Origin: Pseudonocardia kujensis
Lineage (GTDB): Bacteria > Actinomycetota > Actinomycetes > Mycobacteriales > Pseudonocardiaceae
Assembly (NCBI RefSeq): GCF_021283305.1
Contig: NZ_JAJSOK010000027.1
Location: 1 to 64,000 of the forward strand
Direction: 5' to 3'
Length of the DNA stretch: 64,000 nucleotides
Shown: one piece after another, positions 26,673 through 35,696 of the stretch
How the letters are laid out: the number at the start of each line of letters is the position of its first letter
Position numbering within the stretch: position 1 is the stretch's first letter
Program-made: the position numbers and the translations under genes
The notes under the pieces: model-generated
Database searches by the model: none
The model's input: the letters and a program-made list of their open reading frames with translations, nothing else
What the model was told of the DNA's origin: nothing

Positions 26673-27721
26673 CAGGCGTCCACCTTCTCGGGCAGCGTCG
26701 CGTGCTCGCCCAGACCGGCCAGCTCGGCGGCCACGTCGATGATCATGTCCTCCTGGCCCCCGATCACACCGCGCCTGCCGAGCTCCATCAGGATGTCGCG
26801 CTCCTTGACGCCGTACTTCTTCGCCGCCCGCTTGGTGGGGTGGAAGAAGGTCGAGTACACCCCGGCGTAGCCGAGGACGAGCGCGGTCTCGTCGACGATC
26901 TGCGGCTCCTTCATGAGGGGCGCCACGACGTGCTCGGCGGTGTCGATCAGCGGGAACAGGTCCACGCCGGTGTCGTATCCGGCGCGCTCGAAGGCGGCGG
27001 CGAGGACCTCGGTCTGTGCGTTGCCCGCGGAGGCGCCGAGGCCGCGCAGGGAGCCGTCGATGAAGGTCGCGCCCTCCTCGGCGGCCGTCAGCGCATTGGC
27101 GATCCCGACCCCGAGGTTGTTGTGGGCGTGGAAGCCCAGATCGGCGCTCACCGCCTCCCGCACGGCGGCGACCCGGGCGCCGGCCGCCTTCGGGACCATC
27201 GCCCCCGCGGAGTCGACCACGTAGATGACCTGGGCGCCGTAGGAGTCGAGCTTCGCGGCCTGCTCGGCCAGGGCGCCCGGCTCGAGCTTGTGGCTCATCA
27301 TGAGGAAGCTCATCACCCGCATACCGTGCTCGCGCGCCCAGACGACGGGCTGCTCGGCACAGTCGGCCTCGGTGCAGTGCACCGCGACGCGCACGGTCTT
27401 CGCGCCGGCGTCGATCGCGGCCTCGAGCTCGGCGAGGGTGGCGATGCCCGGCACGTAGAGCACCGCGATGTCTGCCTGGCTCGTGGCCTCCACGGCCGCC
27501 CGCACGTACTCCGGGTCGGTGGCCGCGGCGAACCCGTACTGGATCGAGGACGCGCCGAGCCCGATGCCGTGGGCGACCTCGATCGTGGTGATGCCCGCCT
27601 TGTCGAGGCCCCTGGAGATCTCCGCAACCTGCTGGGGCGTGAACTTGTGCGAGACGCTGCTCATCCCGTCGCGCAGGCTGGTGTCGACGAGGGTGACCTT
27701 GGGGCGCTGGGTGTCGCTCAT
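26672..27721 (-). CDS. 4-hydroxy-2-oxovalerate aldolase
   Basis: A 349-residue DmpG/MhpE-type aldolase: VDTSLRDGM at the N-terminus holds the metal aspartate and catalytic arginine, HAHNNLG binds Mn, and GLGASAGNAQTE is the phosphate-like loop. It splits 4-hydroxy-2-oxovalerate into pyruvate and acetaldehyde. Family members form a channelling complex with the acylating acetaldehyde dehydrogenase, whose gene lies just upstream with a four-base overlap. Confidence 0.95.
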   Translation of the reverse strand: MSDTQRPKVTLVDTSLRDGMSSVSHKFTPQQVAEISRGLDKAGITTIEVAHGIGLGASSIQYGFAAATDPEYVRAAVEATSQADIAVLYVPGIATLAELEAAIDAGAKTVRVAVHCTEADCAEQPVVWAREHGMRVMSFLMMSHKLEPGALAEQAAKLDSYGAQVIYVVDSAGAMVPKAAGARVAAVREAVSADLGFHAHNNLGVGIANALTAAEEGATFIDGSLRGLGASAGNAQTEVLAAAFERAGYDTGVDLFPLIDTAEHVVAPLMKEPQIVDETALVLGYAGVYSTFFHPTKRAAKKYGVKERDILMELGRRGVIGGQEDMIIDVAAELAGLGEHATLPEKVDA

Positions 27722-28599
27722 GCGGGGACTCCGTCCGTGAGGGTCTTGCGCGCCATCGCCTCGGCGACCTGGACGGCGGCGGCGGTGATGATGTCGAGAT
27801 TCCCGGCGTACGTGGGCAGGAAGTCGCCCGCACCCTCCACCTCGAGCATGACGGTGGCCTGGTCGCCCTCGACCTCGACGAAGCGAAGGCGGTAGCCGGG
27901 GACGTACTGCTGGACCTTGGCGACCATGTCGCGGACGGCCTGCTCGATGCGGGTGGCGTCGGGGTTGCGGACCTTCGCGTACACGGTGTCCCGCATGATC
28001 ATGGGCGGCTCGGCGGGGTTGATCACCGAGATGGCCTTCGCCCGGTCGGCCCCGGCGACCTGGGCCAGTGCGCGGCCCGTCTTCTCGCTGAACTCGCTGA
28101 GGTTCTGCCGGGTGCCGGGGCCTGCGCTCGCACTGGCGATGGCGGCGACGATCTCGCCGTACGCGACGTCCGCGGCCTCGTTGACGGCCCACAGGATCGG
28201 GATCGTCGCCTGGCCGGCGCAGCTGACCATGTTCACGTTCGGAGCGTCGACGTGCTCGTCGAGGTTGACGGCGGGCACGACGTAGGGGCCGACGGAGGCA
28301 GGGGTCAGGTCGATCGCGCGGATCCCGGCCTCGGCGTAGCGTGGCGCGGCTGCGGCGTGCACCTTCGCCGATGTCGCCTCGAACACGATCTGCGGGGGCT
28401 CCGGCCGCGAGAGCAGCCAGTCGACCCCCTCGGCCGAGGTCTCCAGACCCAGGTCCCCCGCGCGCTCGAGTCCCTCGCTGGCCGGGTCGATGCCGATCAT
28501 GTAGCGGGGCTCCACGAGCGCGGAGCGCTGAAGCTTGTAGAGCAGGTCGGTTCCGATGTTGCCGGAACCGACGATCGCTGCCTGTACTCGCGCAGTCAT
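27718..28599 (-). CDS. Acetaldehyde dehydrogenase (acylating)
   Basis: A 293-residue DmpF/MhpF-type enzyme: GSGNIGTDLL is the NAD loop and C127 in VSCAGQAT is the thioester-forming cysteine. It converts acetaldehyde and CoA to acetyl-CoA. ATG 28599 with AGGAAAGG upstream is preferred; GTG 28605 would add two residues. It might also use acetaldehyde made by EutBC, although that operon is 20 kb away. Confidence 0.94.
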   Translation of the reverse strand: MTARVQAAIVGSGNIGTDLLYKLQRSALVEPRYMIGIDPASEGLERAGDLGLETSAEGVDWLLSRPEPPQIVFEATSAKVHAAAAPRYAEAGIRAIDLTPASVGPYVVPAVNLDEHVDAPNVNMVSCAGQATIPILWAVNEAADVAYGEIVAAIASASAGPGTRQNLSEFSEKTGRALAQVAGADRAKAISVINPAEPPMIMRDTVYAKVRNPDATRIEQAVRDMVAKVQQYVPGYRLRFVEVEGDQATVMLEVEGAGDFLPTYAGNLDIITAAAVQVAEAMARKTLTDGVPA

Positions 28600-28778
28600 C
28601 GTCACCTTTCCTGTTCCGGACCCCAGATGGGCCCCGATGCCGCGAAGCTAGGCGCCGGGACGGGCCGGCCAGGCCGGCCTTCCGGATGGTCGAACAGTGC
28701 CCGGGGGTGCGGCCGCCGGGTTCGGATATCGATGACGACGGCCCGCGGTCGAGGCGTCAGCGGCGAGACTGCGCTCTC

Positions 28779-29228
28779 ATGCCGATCCTGACGCTGCACC
28801 TGGTCGACGGCCGCCATCGGCCCGACGACATCCGCGCCCTGGTGGCCGCCTGCGCCGCCACCTACGCGCACGAGCTGGACTCGCCCATGGACCGGGTGCG
28901 GGTCTTCGTCCGCTTCCACGATCCGGCGCTGACGTTCGTGGCGGGCGCGTTCGTCGACGACGTGGAGGCCTCGCTCGAAGACCCGACCGATCTCACCGCG
29001 CCGTTCTTCGAGTTCATCGTGCTGAAGGGCCGTCCGCTCGCCCAACGACAGAACCTGCTGGCCGCGTTCACCGACCTGGTGGTGAGCCACCTCGGTGTGA
29101 GACGCGAGCTCGTCCGGGGCCGCGCCATCGAGGTCGACCCGCAGGACTGGGGCATCGGCGGGGTCCCGGCGTTCACGACCCGCGCCTCCGAGATCGCTGC
29201 CCGAGCGGCTGCGGGGACCCCGCAGTGA
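28779..29228 (+). CDS. Tautomerase-superfamily protein, 149 residues
   Basis: It begins Met-Pro, giving a predicted catalytic Pro1, then ILTLHLVDGRHRP. The length (149) equals the two-unit cis-CaaD-like class rather than the 62-residue 4-oxalocrotonate tautomerases. Position 28, a His in cis-CaaD, is Tyr here, so dehalogenase activity should not be assumed. It is divergent from the acetaldehyde dehydrogenase and overlaps the next SDR start. It could act on a substituted ring-cleavage product. Confidence 0.72.
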   Translation: MPILTLHLVDGRHRPDDIRALVAACAATYAHELDSPMDRVRVFVRFHDPALTFVAGAFVDDVEASLEDPTDLTAPFFEFIVLKGRPLAQRQNLLAAFTDLVVSHLGVRRELVRGRAIEVDPQDWGIGGVPAFTTRASEIAARAAAGTPQ

Positions 29229-29995
29229 GCTCTTCGGGCGCCGGTGGGCAGGCCGTCGTCGTCGGGGCGACCGGGGCCGTCGGCGGGGCCGTCCTCCGCC
29301 GACTCCGCAAGGCCGGGCTCGCGGTCGTGGCGGTTGCGCGCGACGAGGGCAGGCTTGCCGGGCTGGCCGCGGACGATCCGGCGGTGCTCCCGTGCCCCGC
29401 CGACGTGGGCGACGACCGCTGTGGGGCGCTGGTCGCGGCGGCGTGCGAGCGGGTCGGCGAGCCGGTGCGGATGGTCGTCCAGGCGGCCGGCCTCCCGGTG
29501 AGCGGGCCGCTGTCCTCGGTCGACCCCGGCCTCCTCGGGACGTTGGTGGGTCTGAAGCTGGGGGGCCTGCTGCGGGTCGTTCGGGCGACCGAGCCCCTGC
29601 TCGGCCCCGGCAGCAGGATCGTCGCGGTGGGAGGGCACTTCGGCTCCGAACCCCAACCGCAGGCGTGCGGTGCGGGAGTGACCAACGCGGCGCTGGCCAA
29701 CCTCGTGCGTCAGCTCGCCGACCACTACGGACCGCGCGGGGTGACCGCGCACCTCGTCGCGCCCGGGCCGCTGGACACCGCGCGGCTGAGAGGCCTCGCC
29801 GAGGCCGCGGCCGCTCACCGGGGCGTCACGCGTGAGGAGGTCCTCGACGAGTACCGCGAGCATTCCCCGATGCACCGCCTGACGACGGTGGGCGAGGTGG
29901 CGTGGGCCGTCGCGCTGCTGCTCGACCCGGAGGCCGTCGCCCTCCACGGTGCCACCCTCGCTCTCGACAGCGGCGCCCGGCGCGGCCTGTTCTGA
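29225..29995 (+). CDS. SDR-fold protein lacking the catalytic Tyr-Lys pair
   Basis: A 256-residue Rossmann protein. The cofactor loop is VVVGATGAVGGAV and the C-terminal end (ALLLDPEAVALHGATLALDSG) is typical of SDRs. The active-site segment reads ACGAGVTNAAL where YxxxK is expected, and NNAG is replaced by VQAAG. It therefore probably lacks classical dehydrogenase chemistry, though it may still bind a nucleotide. GTG 29225 overlaps the tautomerase stop (GTGA). Confidence 0.78.
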   Translation: MSSSGAGGQAVVVGATGAVGGAVLRRLRKAGLAVVAVARDEGRLAGLAADDPAVLPCPADVGDDRCGALVAAACERVGEPVRMVVQAAGLPVSGPLSSVDPGLLGTLVGLKLGGLLRVVRATEPLLGPGSRIVAVGGHFGSEPQPQACGAGVTNAALANLVRQLADHYGPRGVTAHLVAPGPLDTARLRGLAEAAAAHRGVTREEVLDEYREHSPMHRLTTVGEVAWAVALLLDPEAVALHGATLALDSGARRGLF

Positions 29996-30005
29996 CGGGC
30001 TGCCC

Positions 30006-30021
30006 TTCCGTGAGTGCGGAA
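30006..30021. promoter_or_regulatory. Inverted repeat upstream of catechol dioxygenase
   Basis: TTCCG-tgagtg-CGGAA lies 10 bp after the SDR stop and about 270 bp before the dioxygenase ATG. It may be part of an operator for the IclR or AraC protein, or a weak terminator of the SDR transcript. The rest of the 299-bp gap shows no gene. Confidence 0.3.
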
Positions 30022-30294
30022 AGGGACGGCCGCCGCGAACGTCGGTGTCCGCGGTGGCCGGATGCGCGTGGCCAGGCCGCAGGCGGTCTGCGACGTTCAC
30101 CGGCATGGCAGCACCGACGACGAGGTCACCCGATCGGCGCGGGGGTGCTCGGTGGGTGTCCGCTTCGCCGCACGGCCCGCGGCGCCCACCTCGTCACTGC
30201 CCGCCCGCTTCCGGCATGTCGGAACTGATCTTCCGGCTCAGCGGGCACGTCCACGGCGGTGCCCGGCACCGCACCACGTTCCGAGGAGAGAACG

Positions 30295-31380
30295 ATGAGT
30301 GAGACCAGTCCCCGACACGAGGTGGCCCACCTCGCCCGTACCGAGCTGTTCACGCCGGACCCCGACGGCACCCTCTGGTTCTTCACCAAGCTGCTCGGGA
30401 TGTACGAGACCCGCCGCGAGGGCCAGTCGGTCTACCTGCGGGCGTACGAGGACCCCTACCAGTGGAGCATCAAGATCACCGAGGCTCCTCGGGCCGGCCT
30501 CGGTCACGCTGCGCTGCGCACCAGCTCGCCCGAGGCGCTCGACCGCCGCGCCAAGGCGCTGAAGGACACGGGCGCCGACGTCACCTGGACCGAGAACGAG
30601 TTCGGCTACGGCAAGACCCTGCAGTTCCAGTCGCCCGACGGGCACAACCTCTCCCTGGTCTGGGAGGCCGAGAAGTACCAGGCGCCGCCGGAGCTGCAGA
30701 GCAAGATCCTCAGCCGTCCGTCGAAGAAGCCGCTGCAGGGGCTCCCGGTCAAGCGCATCGACCACATCAACCTCATGGCCAGCGACGTCAGCCCGGTCAG
30801 GGACTCGTTCGAGCGTCACCTCGGCTTCCGCACCACCGAGCGGGTCGTGGACGGCCAGGTCGAGATCGGCGCGTGGATGAGCTCCAACATCCTCGGCCAC
30901 GAGGTCGCCTGCATGCGCGACACGCTCGGCGAGCGGGGCCGCCTGCACCACGTCGCCATGTACTACGGGATCCCGCAGCACAACATCGACGCGGCGGAGA
31001 TGTTCCGCGACTACGACATCCAGATCGAGACCGGTCCGGACAAGCACGGCATCACCCAGGGCTCGTTCCTCTACGTCTTCGAGCCCGGCGGCAACCGGAT
31101 CGAGCTCTTCGGCGACACCGGAGTGCTGTCGCTGGAGCCGGACTGGGAGACCCGCACCTGGCAGATGTCGGACATCGACACCGGCCTGGCGATCGGCGGG
31201 GCGAAGCTGCCCTTCGAGACCTACTTCACCTACGGCACGCCGAGCAAGCTCACGCTCACCGACCACATCGTGCAGTTCGCGGGCGGCCCGCACCCCACCC
31301 CCGAGGCGGAGTCCGCTGCCGCCGCCGTCCCGGACGCCGTCGAGCAGTCGCCGCACGTCTCGGGCGTGCCTGCGCACTAG
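30295..31380 (+). CDS. Catechol 2,3-dioxygenase (extradiol, type I)
   Basis: A 361-residue two-domain vicinal-oxygen-chelate dioxygenase. The iron ligands are H157 (RIDHINL), H219 (RLHHVAM) and E270 (GNRIELFG); H251 and Y260 fit the catalytic acid/base and tyrosine of XylE. It opens catechol to 2-hydroxymuconic semialdehyde. ATG 30295 has GAGGAG upstream. It is separated from the rest of the pathway by its own 299-bp leader. It completes the route from GcoAB-derived catechol to the semialdehyde dehydrogenase. The C-terminus has an Ala/Pro-rich tail after residue 335. Confidence 0.93.
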   Translation: MSETSPRHEVAHLARTELFTPDPDGTLWFFTKLLGMYETRREGQSVYLRAYEDPYQWSIKITEAPRAGLGHAALRTSSPEALDRRAKALKDTGADVTWTENEFGYGKTLQFQSPDGHNLSLVWEAEKYQAPPELQSKILSRPSKKPLQGLPVKRIDHINLMASDVSPVRDSFERHLGFRTTERVVDGQVEIGAWMSSNILGHEVACMRDTLGERGRLHHVAMYYGIPQHNIDAAEMFRDYDIQIETGPDKHGITQGSFLYVFEPGGNRIELFGDTGVLSLEPDWETRTWQMSDIDTGLAIGGAKLPFETYFTYGTPSKLTLTDHIVQFAGGPHPTPEAESAAAAVPDAVEQSPHVSGVPAH

Positions 31381-31592
31381 CAGCTCCCGTGCCGGGTGAC
31401 GGGTGCGTGCTTCGGCCGCGCCCGTCACCCGCGCCGACCGGCCCCGCCGAGGACGTCGAGCCGGCCGCGCCGGCCGGGTGCACCGGCACGACACCACGCA
31501 GCTCGGAGGACGCCCGGGACGGCACGATCGTCTCTCGGCTCGTCGCGGCCGGTGCCGACCGCCTCTCCCTTCGTCCGAGCATGACCGCCGCC

Positions 31593-31610
31593 ATCGGCAG
31601 AACGACCGAT
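31593..31610. promoter_or_regulatory. Shared 18-bp palindrome, site 1
   Basis: ATCGG-cagaacga-CCGAT lies 58 bp before the GTG of the debranching-type gene. It is one of nine related sites found only in the 31.6-55.4 kb stress island. With flanks, the stretch 31591-31621 is identical at 30 of 31 positions to 40874-40904. Confidence 0.7.
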
Positions 31611-31668
31611 TGCCGTCGTCGCCCGCCGGAACGAACGTGGGCCCTCTGCGCAGGGACGACGGAGAGCG

Positions 31669-33843
31669 GTGACGATGGGCGCCTCACTGCCGGAGAAGTG
31701 GAATCCGGAGAACGAACCGGCACGCGTCGGCGCGGGCGCGGTGACCCTGGTCGAAGGTTCGTCCTTCTGCATCTGCACGTCCGGCGGGGACATCGGCGGC
31801 ACCGGGCCGTGCGGCGTCTTCTTCCGTGACACCCGCATCCTTTCCCGCTGGGACCTGCGGGTCGACGGCGAGATCCCCGACCCGCTGGTGGCGATGACCC
31901 CCGACCCCTACCGTGCGACCTTCCTCGGCCGGCTCGCCCGCCGTTTCGGCCGGACCGACACCAACCTCCTGGTGCAGCGTGACCGGCGGATCGGCAACGG
32001 GCTCCGGGAGGACCTGGTGCTGCGCAACCCGGGGGCCGAGCCGACGACGTGCACCGTCACGGTCGCCGTCGAGGCGGACTTCGCGGACCTCTTCGAGGTC
32101 AAGGAGGGGCGCGTCCACCCGCGCGGCGAGCCGCGGGTGCAGGCCCAGGACGACCGCCTCTACCTGGGTCTGCAGTAGCGGGGAACCCATCGGGGGGCGA
32201 TGGTCGAGGCGCCCGGCGGCACGGTGGTTGCGTCCAGGGGCGGTGTGGGAGCGGGGAGCATCCGGTACGACGCCCTCGTCCCCGCGCGCGGTCAGTGGTC
32301 GGCGTCGCTGCTGGTGCGGCCCGTCCTGGACGGCGAGGCGGTCGAAGCCGCCTTCCCGCTGAACCGGCCGGAACGGGAAGCCCTGCCGGCCCTTCGGTTG
32401 CAGCGATGGCGGGAGACCACCCCGATCGCCACGGCCGGGAACGACAGCCTGCAGCGGACGTTGCGGCGCAGCCAGGAGGACGTGGGGGCGTTGCGCATCT
32501 TCGACCCCGAGGACCCTGCACTCGCCGCGGTCGCCGCGGGAGCTCCCTGGTTCATGGCGTTGTTCGGCCGGGACTCGCTGCTGACCGCCTACATGGCGCT
32601 GCCGGTCGACCGGAGCCTGGCGCTCGGCACCCTGAGGACCCTCGCACGCCACCAGGGGCGCGCCATCGACCCGGTGACCGAGGAGGAGCCCGGCCGGATC
32701 CTGCACGAGGTGCGACCGGGCGTGGACTCCGGTCTGTCCCTGGGGGGCGGCAGCATCTACTACGGGACGGTGGACGCCACGCCGCTGTTCGTGGTGCTGC
32801 TCGGGGAGTTCGCCCGGTGGGGCGGCGAGCGGCAGTCGGTCGAGGAGCTGCTGCCGCACGCGGACCGGGCGCTGGCGTGGATGGAGCACCACGGCGACCG
32901 CGACGGGGACGGGTTCATCGAATACCGCCGGGCGACCGACCGCGGGCTGCAGAACCAGGGCTGGAAGGACTCCTGGGACGGGATCACGTTCGCCGACGGC
33001 CGCCCGGCCGAGGCACCGATCGCGCTCTGCGAGGTCCAGGGTTACGCCTACGACGCCTTCCGCGCCCGCGCCGAGCTCGCCCGTTGGCTGGACGACGAGG
33101 CGGGGGCGCGGCGTTGGTCCGAGCGGGCGTCGGCACTCAAGACGGCCTTCAACGAGCGGTTCTGGCTACCGGAGCGGGGCTGGTACGCCCTGGCCCTGGA
33201 CCGGGACAAGAACCCGGTCGACGCCTGCGCATCGAACATGGGTCACTGTCTGTGGAGCGGCATCGTGGACGCCGACAAGGCACCCCTGGTTGCCGAGCAC
33301 CTGGTCTCCCCGGCGATGTTCACGGGCTGGGGTGTGCGCACGCTCAGCAGCGCCATGGGTGCCTACGACCCGGTCAGCTACCACAACGGCTCGGTCTGGC
33401 CGCACGACAACGCCTTCGTCGTCGCCGGGCTCATGCGCTACGGCTTCGTGGCGTCGGCGCAGCGCATCGCGGAGGCGCTTCTCGAGGCGGCGGAGCACTT
33501 CGGGGGCCGGCTGCCGGAACTGTTCTGCGGCTTCGACCGCGGTGAGTTCCCCGAGCCGGTGCCCTACCCGACCTCCTGCTCGCCGCAGGCGTGGGCCTCG
33601 GCCACCCCGGTCCAGCTCGTCCGGACGTTGCTGCGGTTCGACCCGGAGCTTCCCCGGGGGCGGCTGTGGGTCGACCCCGTGCTCCCCCGGGCCTTCGCCC
33701 CGCTGCGGGTCGAGGGGGTGGCCCTCGGGGCCGGCCGCCTCAGCGTGGAGGTGACCGGTGCCGAGACGCTGGTGGAGGGCGTGCCCTCAGGCGTCGACCT
33801 GCGCTGCGAGCCCTGTCTGCTGGAGGACTCGTTCCCTGCGTGA
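31669..33843 (+). pseudogene. Glycogen-debranching-type (amylo-alpha-1,6-glucosidase) gene with an in-frame amber stop
   Basis: Both halves lie in one frame. Residues 1-169 (31669-32178) form the N-terminal debranching beta domain, with GPCGVFFRDTRILSRWDLRVDG. Then TAG at 32176-32178 interrupts YLGLQ-stop-RGTHRG, and the frame runs on to 33843 with the (alpha/alpha) barrel catalytic part (ALFGRDSLLTAYMALP, YHNGSVWPHDN). Read through, the protein would be about 724 residues, the normal size. A Trp or Gln codon is one substitution from TAG. Either the gene is inactive, the second half is made from an internal start such as ATG 32200, or the stop is a sequencing error. A palindrome site precedes it. 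Confidence 0.85.
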
Positions 33844-33967
33844 CGCCGAGTCGGCTCCCGGTCGGCGCCGGGCCGGCTCAGGTCGCTCCCGTCATCGCGG
33901 GCGGAATGCGTACCCCGCCGCGCAGGGCCCGCACCGTGGCCGCCGTGAGATCGACGCCGAAGACTTC

Positions 33968-34258
33968 TCAGAGCGTCCCCGTGGAGATCACCGTCTCGGC
34001 CAGCTCTCGTACCTTCATGTTGCGGTGCTGGCTCTCGGCCTTGAGGGTCGCGATGGCCTGGTCGTCCGTGAGCTGGCGCTGGCACATCAGGATGCCGATC
34101 GCGATGCCGATCCGTCGGTTGGTGGCCAGCGCGCGCTCCAGGTTGTCCGCCCTGTCCTCCGCCGACCTGGCCCGCGCCTGCAGCTGGTCGAGCTCGATGC
34201 GGACGTCGGAGCGCTGCGCCGGCGTGGCCGGTGCCTCCGCTGGCAAGCTGAGGGTCAT
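33968..34258 (-). CDS. ANTAR-domain protein
   Basis: A 96-residue protein made of a short coiled coil (ELDQLQARARSAEDRADNLERAL) and an ANTAR helical domain (NRRIGIAIGILMCQRQLTDDQAIATLKAESQHRNMKVRELAETVI). ANTAR domains bind paired hairpins in nascent RNA and prevent termination. Here it stands alone without a receiver or GAF domain, so its activity is probably controlled by amount or partner. ATG 34258 has repeated GGAGGAGG upstream; longer starts up to 35044 are shadows. Palindrome sites 2-3 are in its promoter region. Confidence 0.88.
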   Translation of the reverse strand: MTLSLPAEAPATPAQRSDVRIELDQLQARARSAEDRADNLERALATNRRIGIAIGILMCQRQLTDDQAIATLKAESQHRNMKVRELAETVISTGTL

Positions 34259-34382
34259 CGAGTCCTGGTCCTCCTCCTCGTAGGCCCACGTGTGCGGACC
34301 GGCCGGTGCGCCGTCGTCGCCGGTCTCCCGTGAACGTCTGTGCCTCGGACGTCCAGGGTGCGGGTGCGTTCGGCCGTCCGAC

Positions 34383-34439
34383 ATCGGCAGAGCGACCGAT
34401 CCGCGGACGCCGCGGTCCGGAATAGGCATGTCTGCCGAT
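34383..34439. promoter_or_regulatory. Shared 18-bp palindrome, sites 2 and 3 (divergent promoter)
   Basis: Site 2 is ATCGG-cagagcga-CCGAT (34383-34400) and site 3 is ATAGG-catgtctg-CCGAT (34422-34439), with starts 39 bp apart. They lie between the reverse ANTAR gene (start 124 bp away) and the forward alcohol dehydrogenase (101 bp away). Site 3 with its flank is the same as site 9 at 55365 except for one base over 21. Confidence 0.7.
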
Positions 34440-34540
34440 ACCGCTTCGTCTGCGCCTGGGGTCGGATGGATCAGCGCCCGGCGTCGCCACTGCGGCGATG
34501 TTCGGCGCCGCCCAAGGACCGACAGCGACGAGGAGGCAAC

Positions 34541-35695
34541 GTGAAGGCAGTCGTCTATGACGGACCCCGTAAGGTCAGCGTCACGGATGTTCCGGATGCC
34601 CGTATCGAGCGACCGACGGACGTGCTCGTGCGGATCACCACAACCAACATCTGCGGCTCCGACCTGCACATGTACGAGGGCCGGACGGACTTCGAGCAGG
34701 GTCGATGGTTCGGGCACGAGAACATGGGCGAGGTCGTCGAGGTCGGTGACGGCGTCGACAAGGTCCAGGTGGGCGAGCGTGTCGTCCTCCCCTTCAACGT
34801 GGCCTGTGGGCACTGCAAGAACTGCGAGCGCGGCCTGACGAACTACTGCCTGACCGCCCAGCCGGTCAAGGAGTGGGCCGGCGCCGCCTACGGGTTCGCC
34901 GACATGGGACCGTGGCCCGGTGGCCAGGCCGAACTGCTCCGGGTGCCCTGGGGCGACTTCAACTGCCTGCGTCTGGGGGAGGACGCGGACGAGAAGGCCT
35001 CCGACTACGTGATGCTGGCCGACATCTGGCCGACCGGCTATCACGCCACCGAGCTGGCCGGCGTCTCACCCGGGGACCAGACGGTGATCTACGGCTCCGG
35101 CCCTGTCGGGCTGATGGCCGCACTCTCGGCCACCATCCGCGGGGCCAGCAAGGTGATGGTCGTCGACCGTCATCCCGACCGGCTGCGGCTGGCCGAATCG
35201 ATCGGCGCGATCCCGATCGACGACTCCAAGGTCGACCCGGTGGAGGCCGTGCTGGAGCAGACGATGGGTCTCGGTGCGGACAACGGCTGCGAGTGCGTGG
35301 GCTACCAGGCCCACGACCCCGAGGGCAACGAGCACCCGAACGACACCCTGAACAAGCTGGTGAAGTCGGTGCGCTTCACCGGCCGGATCGGCTCCATCGG
35401 CGTCTTCGTGCCGCAGGACCCCGGGGGTCCCGACGAGCTGGCCAAGAACGGCCAGGTGGCCTTCGACTACGGCATGTACTGGTTCAAGGGCCAGCACATC
35501 GGCAGCGGCCAGGCGCCGGTGAAGAGGTACAACCGGCAGCTGCGCGACCTGATCGCCGCGGGCAAGGCCGAGCCGTCGTTCATCGTCAGCCACGAGTTGC
35601 CGCTGAGCGAGGCGCCGGAGGCGTACAAGCACTTCGATGCCAGGGACGAGGGCTGGACCAAGGTCGTCCTCAAGCCGGCGATGGCGGGGGCCTGA
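34541..35695 (+). CDS. Zinc-dependent alcohol dehydrogenase, glutathione-independent formaldehyde dehydrogenase-like
   Basis: A 384-residue MDR enzyme. The catalytic zinc site is ICGSDLHMY with GHE in GHENMGEVVE. The structural zinc cysteines are in CGHCKNCERGLTNYC. The coenzyme loop is GSGPVGLMAALSA. WPTGYHATELAGV and the long insert before the C-terminus resemble Pseudomonas formaldehyde dehydrogenase, which keeps NAD tightly bound and dismutates aldehydes. GTG 34541 has GAGGAGG upstream. It could handle the formaldehyde released by GcoAB, but promoter palindromes tie it to the stress set. A DJ-1 gene follows by one base. Confidence 0.88.
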   Translation: MKAVVYDGPRKVSVTDVPDARIERPTDVLVRITTTNICGSDLHMYEGRTDFEQGRWFGHENMGEVVEVGDGVDKVQVGERVVLPFNVACGHCKNCERGLTNYCLTAQPVKEWAGAAYGFADMGPWPGGQAELLRVPWGDFNCLRLGEDADEKASDYVMLADIWPTGYHATELAGVSPGDQTVIYGSGPVGLMAALSATIRGASKVMVVDRHPDRLRLAESIGAIPIDDSKVDPVEAVLEQTMGLGADNGCECVGYQAHDPEGNEHPNDTLNKLVKSVRFTGRIGSIGVFVPQDPGGPDELAKNGQVAFDYGMYWFKGQHIGSGQAPVKRYNRQLRDLIAAGKAEPSFIVSHELPLSEAPEAYKHFDARDEGWTKVVLKPAMAGA

Positions 35696-35696
35696 C

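Noticed and set aside
29996..30294. Possible small gene between the SDR and the catechol dioxygenase
   Set aside because: Arg/Pro-rich translation, no ribosome binding site, low third-position GC; treated as a leader region.
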